A DNA stretch of 64,000 bases from Flammeovirgaceae bacterium UBA4465 (GTDB lineage Bacteria; Bacteroidota; Bacteroidia; Cytophagales; Cyclobacteriaceae): the NCBI GenBank assembly GCA_905182375.1, contig CAJJBF010000007.1:1-64000 (forward strand), given 5' to 3'. Positions 58,209-64,000 of this stretch are shown piece after piece (the stretch's first letter is position 1; each line of letters opens with the position of its first letter). The position numbers were made by a program, and so were the translations under genes. Below the pieces are notes generated by a model. That model did not search any database. It saw only the letters and a program-made list of their open reading frames with translations, and was not told the DNA's origin.

Positions 58209-58688
58209 ATGGACAACATTCAAAATTGGATATACCTTATACTAGGTGCGATATATTTTTTATCGAAGTTAAGAAAAAAGAACAAATCAGTCGCTCCCAA
58301 ATCGCAAGATAATGGGAGTACTATGAAAAAGAAAGTCAAAACATTCGAAGAATTATTGGGAGAATTTACGGGTTTGAATGCGCTAGATAAAGCTGAGAAT
58401 GAAGATGTAATAGTCATAGAAAATGAGAAAATGGCTAATGTTGAGATGGAGAATACTATTATTCAAAATCCAATTTCAAAGGACAAAACACCCGAACCCG
58501 TTTCGGAGTTGACTTTTCCAAAAATTGTACCCCTAAATAAAAATCAGCATTTCAAAGAATATGAGATAGAAGATTCTCAAGACAGACCTAAACAAATCAC
58601 TGCTCGTGAAATCAGAAAAGAGTTTAAATCTCCAAGGGGCCTCAAAAAAGCCATTATTTTAAGCGAAATACTTAAGAGAAAATACTGA
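58209..58688 (+). CDS. conserved hypothetical, one membrane helix
   Basis: 159 residues. An N-terminal helix (WIYLILGAIYFLSKL, residues 7-21) is followed by a basic stretch and a long charged, probably disordered middle (about 40-115). A compact C-terminus contains PKQITAREIRKEFKSPRGLK, then KAIILSEILKRKY. Proteins with this short membrane anchor and the conserved end SP.GLKKAIILSEIL are frequent in Bacteroidota near cell-division genes, but I know of no function. It is divergent from smc with a 58-base spacer. Confidence 0.7.
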   Translation: MDNIQNWIYLILGAIYFLSKLRKKNKSVAPKSQDNGSTMKKKVKTFEELLGEFTGLNALDKAENEDVIVIENEKMANVEMENTIIQNPISKDKTPEPVSELTFPKIVPLNKNQHFKEYEIEDSQDRPKQITAREIRKEFKSPRGLKKAIILSEILKRKY

Positions 58689-58705
58689 TAATATAGTTCG
58701 GATTA

Positions 58706-59992
58706 TTATCGTTGACTTAAAGGAAGATACGCTCTTTTAGTCTTGCCCGTATAAATTTGTCTGGGACGTCCAATAGGCTCCTGATTTCCCCGCATTTCTT
58801 GCCATTGCGCAATCCAACCAGGTAATCTGCCAAGGGCAAACATGACAGTAAACATTTCAGTTGGAAAACCCAATGCACGATAAATGATTCCTGAATAAAA
58901 ATCTACATTGGGATAGAGCTTTCTTTCAACAAAATAAGGATCAGCCAATACTTTTTCTTCTAATCCTTTGGCTATATCCAAAATAGGATCTTGAACGCCA
59001 AGGGCAGTTAACACCTCATCTGCAGCTTTCTTGATAATTTTGGCTCTGGGATCAAAATTTTTGTACACTCGATGTCCAAAACCCATCAGTCTGAAAGGAT
59101 CGTTTTTGTCTTTTGCCTTGTCCATCCATTTTTGAATGTTGCCCCCATCTGCTTTTATGGATTCCAGCATATCAATGACCGCTTGATTTGCTCCACCATG
59201 CAAAGGTCCCCACAAGGCATTGATCCCTGCTGATATGGAGGCATACAGACTTGCTTGAGATGAACCTACAATACGTACGGTACTGGCTGAACAATTTTGT
59301 TCATGATCAGCATGCAAAATTAAGAGCTTATCTAGCCCTTTGGTAACTACCGGATTGATATCATAGGACATGGTGGGTAAAGCAAACATCATGTGAAGAA
59401 AGTTGCTGCAATAATCTAAATTATTATTTGGATAATTAACTGGTTGACCCATTTTTTTCTTGTAGGACCAAGCGGCGAAAGTAGGCATTTTGGCCAATAG
59501 GCGAATGATACTCAAGTTGATGGCCTCAGGACTTTTATCTAAATTTGTGCTCTTTGGATAAAACGCATTTAATGCCGTTACCAATGAAGAGAGTACTCCC
59601 ATAGGATGACTTGTAGAAGGAAATCCATCAAGTATCGTTTTGAAATCTTCATGTACCAGGGTGTGCTGTGTCGTCGCATTTTGGAATGCCGCCAGCTCTA
59701 CGGCAGTAGGTAACTCCCCATAGATGAGCAAATAGGATACCTCAGTAAAAGTTGAATGATCAGCCAATTGTTCGATGGGATAACCACGGTAGTTCAAAAT
59801 CCCGGTTTCCCCATCTAAAAAAGTAATTGCACTCTTTGTGGATCCGGTATTTTTGAACCCAGGATCCAATGTAATAATGCCTGATTGACTCCTCAATTTA
59901 CTTATGTCGATGGCTAATTCATTTTCTGTACCTCTTATGATGGGTAGCTCATAGGTTTTACCGTCTACAATTATTTGAGCAAATTCTGACAT
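58706..59992 (-). CDS. gltA: citrate synthase
   Basis: 428 residues, hexameric type II length. Active-site elements: HADHEQNCSASTVR (His), LWGPLHGGANQAVIDML, GFGHRVYKNFDPRAK (His, Arg) and VDFYSGIIYRALGFP (Asp). Condenses acetyl-CoA and oxaloacetate. The prohibitin-like gene lies upstream on the same strand (28 bases) and PEP carboxylase is divergent beyond it, so both oxaloacetate-making and oxaloacetate-using enzymes sit together. Confidence 0.96.
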   Translation of the reverse strand: MSEFAQIIVDGKTYELPIIRGTENELAIDISKLRSQSGIITLDPGFKNTGSTKSAITFLDGETGILNYRGYPIEQLADHSTFTEVSYLLIYGELPTAVELAAFQNATTQHTLVHEDFKTILDGFPSTSHPMGVLSSLVTALNAFYPKSTNLDKSPEAINLSIIRLLAKMPTFAAWSYKKKMGQPVNYPNNNLDYCSNFLHMMFALPTMSYDINPVVTKGLDKLLILHADHEQNCSASTVRIVGSSQASLYASISAGINALWGPLHGGANQAVIDMLESIKADGGNIQKWMDKAKDKNDPFRLMGFGHRVYKNFDPRAKIIKKAADEVLTALGVQDPILDIAKGLEEKVLADPYFVERKLYPNVDFYSGIIYRALGFPTEMFTVMFALGRLPGWIAQWQEMRGNQEPIGRPRQIYTGKTKRAYLPLSQR

Positions 59993-60019
59993 TCTACTAT
60001 ATAATATGTTTAGATTTTA

Positions 60020-60847
60020 TTAATTATTTCCTCCAAGAATAAGGGGTAGCCCATTTTTACCACTACCAATAATGATTGTTTTGGCATTAGGTGATTTAGA
60101 TAGCTCAATCGTCGCTTCAATGCCTCTCATTTTCAATAGCTCATCTGTCAAACTATTATTAATAATCTTGTTAGCAACCGCTTCACCCTCGGCTGCAATA
60201 CGCTTTCTCTCAGCTTCACTCTGCTCTTTGTTCAGCCGGAATTGATAAGCCAATGCTTCTTGTTCTTGTTTAAGTTTGTTTTCTATCGCTTCTTTAATTT
60301 GGTCAGGAAGCGAAATAGATCGAATGAGTAAGGCTCTCATAACAATACTGTTTCCCGGTGAAGCCAACACCGCAGCCGCTTCAGTTTTAATGGCATTTTC
60401 AACCTCCGGCCGTTTAGTAGAATATATTTCCTCTGCAGTGTACCTACCGGTCACTTGTCTGACCGTTGATCTTACCTCAGGGATGACCAATCGGCGGATA
60501 TAATCTTTTTGAAAGGTTTCATGAATTTCGCCAATAGAATCGTACATAGGATGAAATCTTACGGTCACGTCGATGTTAATACTCAATCCACTCTTATCGA
60601 GTACATCCATAGTTTCTTCAATTTGATTCTCAGAAACATCATAAACGTATACTTCATTCCAAGGAGCTTTCACATGAAATCCAGGTTCGAAAATATTGTC
60701 TTTGTCCAGCCCACCACTAAACTTCTTAAACATAACTGCTCTTTCGGTCGCTTGTATGGTAAAGAATATACTATTTGATATAGAAAAGAGGACCAGTAGC
60801 GAAGCTCCTAAAATTAACAAAAGGGGTAAATATTTTCGATTATCCAT
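60020..60847 (-). CDS. prohibitin-like SPFH/band 7 protein
   Basis: 275 residues. N-terminal membrane anchor (LLLILGASLLVLFSISNSIF, residues about 9-28), SPFH domain (about 30-200: VMFKKFSGGLDKDNIFEPGF, NIDVTVRFHPM, VIPEVRSTVRQVTGRY), then a coiled coil with QEALAYQFRLNKEQSEAERK. Prohibitin-like rather than HflK/C. Forms membrane scaffolds; the bacterial role is unclear. A -7-like TATATTTG precedes the start on the minus strand (60880-60873). Confidence 0.88.
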   Translation of the reverse strand: MDNRKYLPLLLILGASLLVLFSISNSIFFTIQATERAVMFKKFSGGLDKDNIFEPGFHVKAPWNEVYVYDVSENQIEETMDVLDKSGLSINIDVTVRFHPMYDSIGEIHETFQKDYIRRLVIPEVRSTVRQVTGRYTAEEIYSTKRPEVENAIKTEAAAVLASPGNSIVMRALLIRSISLPDQIKEAIENKLKQEQEALAYQFRLNKEQSEAERKRIAAEGEAVANKIINNSLTDELLKMRGIEATIELSKSPNAKTIIIGSGKNGLPLILGGNN

Positions 60848-61010
60848 ATTCTATTTTTTTTATTTTGAAATGCAAATATAGGTGTCAAATATTTACTGAC
60901 AGATAGATTTTCCGGTTTTCCTTAGTTAATATTGTGGTGCACCCCTCGTTTTTGCCGATTCAAGAAAAAAAAGAGTCTAACATAGTTTAGACCCGCAAAA
61001 TAAATCATTT

Positions 61011-63766
61011 ATGAATGATGTCTTTAATGCTGTAAGAAGTAAAATAGGGAAGCCTTATGACGATCTGTTTTTTTTATTAACCGCTCTGAGGGAAGTTTTG
61101 GAAGAGAATGATGCCTTGGACATTGCGAAGGAAATTCCATGGATCAATACAGAGAGCAAGGGAAATCATGAGTTTTCTTCAAAATATCTGCAATTGTATT
61201 CATTGGTTTTTCAATTAATTAATATGGTAGAGATCAATGGAGCGGTTCAAAATCGTCGTAGACAGGAGAGCAGAGATTTATCTGCTGTCAGTGGTCTTTG
61301 GACCTCTAATATCAAGGAATTGCATGCCCACGGCATATCCAATGTAGAAATCATAGAAGGGATCAAGCAAGTTTTTGTTGAGCCCGTGCTCACAGCGCAT
61401 CCTACCGAGGCGAGCGCGCGACCGTATTAGAGCACAGAAGGGAATTGTATCTTAAAATGGTGCAGCGCGAAAACTCAATGTACAATACGCATGAACTGGG
61501 AGATTTAAGGCAGGACATCAAGCAAATTCTTTACCGTCTATGGAAAACAGGTGAAATCTATTTGGAAAAACCTGATGTAGCGTCTGAATTGAGAAATATC
61601 TCTCACTATTTAATTAACGTATTTCCCGATGTTATCTCAATATTAGATAAGCGATTGATTAGCGCTTGTAAAGATCAAGGTTTTGCCCAGAATGAAGTTT
61701 CAAAGAACGATGCCTTTCCGAAAATTAGATTTGGAAATTGGGTAGGAGGTGATCGTGATGGTCACCCTTTGGTTACCAGCACAGTCACTCGGGATACCTT
61801 GCTGCAATTGAGGCTCAATGCATTTGTTGTTATCAGAAGAAAATTATTGGACTTGGTTAAAAAATTGAGTTTTGCCTATTCTTTGGAAGCCTCTAGTAAA
61901 GCTTTACAATCCAGAATGATGGAAATGAAGGAGGAATTAATAGGCTATGGTGAGGAAATTTTGGCGCGTAACAAAGGAGAGGTTTTTAGACAGTTCATAA
62001 GCTTGATGATTGCCAGACTTCCTGTTGATACCAAAAGGGGTCATGCTACTGAATTATTGGCGTCTAAAGGAGCGTATCTCCATTCTTCAGAGTTGCTTTC
62101 CGATTTAAAAATATTACAAAAAGAGTTGATTGAGTTTGGTGCCCAATCAACAGCCTACAACGAAGTAAATGCTACCTTAAGGATTGTTGAGATTTTTGGT
62201 TTTCATCTAGCGGCATTGGATATTCGTCAAAACAGTACTTTTCATGACCAGGCCATGGATGAGCTTCTAGAGGCTTCATTAGCAGAAAAGACTAATTTTT
62301 CAGAATGGAGTGAAACGGAGCGGCTTGATTTTCTCAATAAAGAGTTGCTTTCCGCTCGTTTGTTCACACATTCCAAAACAGTTCTTAAAACGCATGCCCA
62401 AAAAGTAATGGAATGTTATGGGGTGATCGCTGAGCATACAGATAAGTATGGTATGAATTGCATAGGTTCTTTGATCGTAAGTATGACCCGATCATTGTCT
62501 GATTTATTAGTGGTATATGTTTTGGTAAGAGAGGCTGGACTCACGCAAATGACAACAGCGGGATTAATTTCTAAAATACCAGTAGTCCCTCTATTTGAGA
62601 CCATTAGTGATTTAGAAGTGGCCCCTGAAATCTTACATGGCTTCCTGAATCACCCTTTTACAAAAAGAACATTACAAGTCCTCAAGGGAGGTGAAAAGGA
62701 ACCCGTGCAGCAGGTAATGGTGGGTTACAGCGATAGCAACAAAGATGGGGGCATCATGGCCAGCCAGTGGAACCTTTACAAAGCCCAATACAATCTAAGT
62801 CAAGTGGGCGTTGACAACGGGGTAAGAATTAGGTATTTCCACGGCAAGGGTGGGTCGATAAGTAGGGGATCTGGACCTACCCATTATTTTATCGATGCCC
62901 TTCCACATTCAGCGTTGAATGGCGATGTCCGTTTGACCGAGCAAGGGGAGACGATTGCTCAAAAGTATGCCAATAAGGTAAATGCGGCCTACAATCTAGA
63001 ACTGTTAGCAGCCAATGCATTATCTAAAAACATCTTAGATAGGCATTCTCCGAGAGTTTTCCATGCGCAAGCAACCATTTTAGAGCAGTTATCAATGAAT
63101 TCTCAAAAGACCTACGAAAAGATGATCAATAAAGAAGGGTTCATGGAATTTTTCAGACAGGCAACACCTATAGACGCCATTGAGACCAGTAAGATTGGGT
63201 CGAGGCCAGCCAAGAGAACTGGCGCCAATTCGCTTTCAGATTTGAGAGCGATCCCTTGGGTTTTTTCATGGAGTCAATGCAGGTTTCATATGACCAGCTG
63301 GTATGGGATTGGTACCGCACTGGATCAACTAAAAAGTGAATCTCCTGCGGATTACGATTTATTTAAATTGAAAATGAAAGATGATCCCTTCATAAGATAT
63401 GTATTTACAAATATAGATACCAGTATTGCTGCTACTGATGAGAGAATCATGCTTAAATATGCTGATTTAGTGAAAAATAAAGAAATTAGAGAAAAGTTTA
63501 CGGACTTGTTTTTGAGCGAACTGATGCGAGTGAAATATCATTTTGAAGTGTTATTAGGACGACCAATTGAAGAACGGCGCGTGAATCATTATTACTCAAA
63601 TATGCTGCGTGCATCTTTGATGAACCCACTGCATGAGCGACAGATCAATTTATTGAAAAAATGGCGTACAGAAAGAGTACACGATGAACAAGCGGCGCAA
63701 GAAACACAAACCGAGATCATGCTTTCTATTAACGCGCTTTCAAGCGCTATGAGAAATACAGGTTAA
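61011..63766 (+). CDS. ppc: phosphoenolpyruvate carboxylase (frameshifted)
   Basis: About 918 residues after correction. The frame breaks within the first active-site motif. Adding an A next to 61413 restores VLTAHPTEAKRATVLEHRRE (catalytic His130). Later motifs are intact: FGNWVGGDRDGHP, YSDSNKDGGIMASQW, YFHGKGGSISRGSGP and the C-terminal Asn-Thr-Gly. It carboxylates PEP to oxaloacetate, an anaplerotic step feeding the adjacent citrate synthase. It lies 163 bases from the divergent prohibitin-like gene. The break is in a GC-rich short run and is very likely a sequencing error. Confidence 0.94.
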
Positions 63767-63774
63767 AGGGTGTC

Positions 63775-64000
63775 TTATTCAAATAATATAGCCGCTTCGT
63801 CATTAAACCATTGATTATATACGTCTTGATGAATTTTCTCAACTCGATTCCTCTTTATTTTCATGGTCGGAGTAAGTAAGCCATTGTCGATGGTCCAATC
63901 CTCCTTCATAACCACTATTTTTTGAATTTTAGCCACACTTTCTAAGGTTGGATTCAGAACTTTTATGGTTTGCTCAAGACTTTCGATCAATGCTGCTTGC
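63775..64000 (-). CDS. AMP-dependent acyl-CoA synthetase, C-terminal end (partial)
   Basis: The last about 74 residues of a gene that runs off the right edge. The stretch WTIDNGLLTPTMKIKRNRVE with the conserved Lys, followed by EKIHQDVYNQWF, is the C-terminal tail of long-chain fatty-acid CoA ligases of the FadD15 type common in Bacteroidota. No start is in the window; an apparent TTG at 63990 is internal. Convergent with ppc. Confidence 0.8.
   Translation of the reverse strand, partial: QAALIESLEQTIKVLNPTLESVAKIQKIVVMKEDWTIDNGLLTPTMKIKRNRVEKIHQDVYNQWFNDEAAILFE

Overview
The window is a gene-dense chromosomal segment of a Bacteroidota bacterium, most likely a free-living, probably marine, member of the Cytophagia/Cytophagales. 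Four things point there. First, lineage-typical families: DUF4296 lipoprotein, DUF3078 outer-membrane protein, DUF6495, a DUF58-BatA locus, a membrane-anchored MutS-like protein and GPH sugar symporters. Second, AT-rich spacers. Third, an initiator tRNA preceded by a TTG-19 nt-TAnnTTTG promoter, the Bacteroidota -33/-7 pattern. Fourth, frequent GTG/TTG starts. I see no rRNA, CRISPR array, insertion sequence or phage gene.

Layout. 1-8.4 kb: secreted proteins of unknown function, a LysE exporter, a DinB-fold protein, a short Bat locus (DUF58, membrane protein, BatA), then DUF4296 lipoprotein and MutS2. 8.5-10.2 kb: amino-sugar kinase plus MurQ (muropeptide recycling). 10.2-14 kb: SprT-like protein and the era-der GTPase pair. 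14.2-16 kb: tRNA-fMet followed by a two-gene regulator/membrane-protein cassette bounded by two copies of the tRNA tail and terminator, then about 0.9 kb of decayed sequence holding a probable GH17 remnant. 16-30 kb: beta-glucan/beta-glucoside use. This comprises a large GH94/GH149-type phosphorylase, a clan GH-A lipoprotein, two GPH symporters, a GH1 beta-glucosidase and a YihX-like HAD phosphatase, with DUF3078, MutS-like and site-2 protease genes interspersed. 30-39 kb: housekeeping and small-metabolism genes (VOC protein, TIM-barrel isomerase, ArsC/Spx-like protein, S10 peptidase, SMUG2-type glycosylase, pseudouridine synthase, ECF sigma factor, fatty-acid desaturase). 39-44 kb: gluconokinase, Pgl, Zwf, Gnd and a polyphosphate-type glucokinase, which together form the oxidative pentose phosphate entry. 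47-50 kb: an unusual trio of DUF4956 membrane protein, HlyD-like adaptor and TolC-like outer-membrane protein. 50-54.5 kb: YfcC carrier plus M20 deacylase, DoxX, Crp/Fnr regulator and small proteins. 54.6-64 kb: SMC, citrate synthase, prohibitin-like protein, PEP carboxylase and the end of an acyl-CoA ligase.

A dominant technical feature is that ten otherwise intact genes (kinase, der, phosphorylase, GPH symporter, ArsC-like, S10 peptidase, desaturase, one secreted protein, smc twice, ppc) are broken by single-base gains or losses, nearly always in a run of identical bases. The initiator tRNA also has one base too many in its T-arm. Essential genes such as der and smc are among them, so I read these as residual sequencing errors (long-read type) rather than pseudogenes, and I annotate each as one gene. 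The carbon-flow picture is: beta-1,3-/beta-glucosides are hydrolysed or phosphorolysed, glucose is phosphorylated by the polyphosphate-type glucokinase and enters the oxidative pentose phosphate pathway, and PEP carboxylase plus citrate synthase handle anaplerosis.
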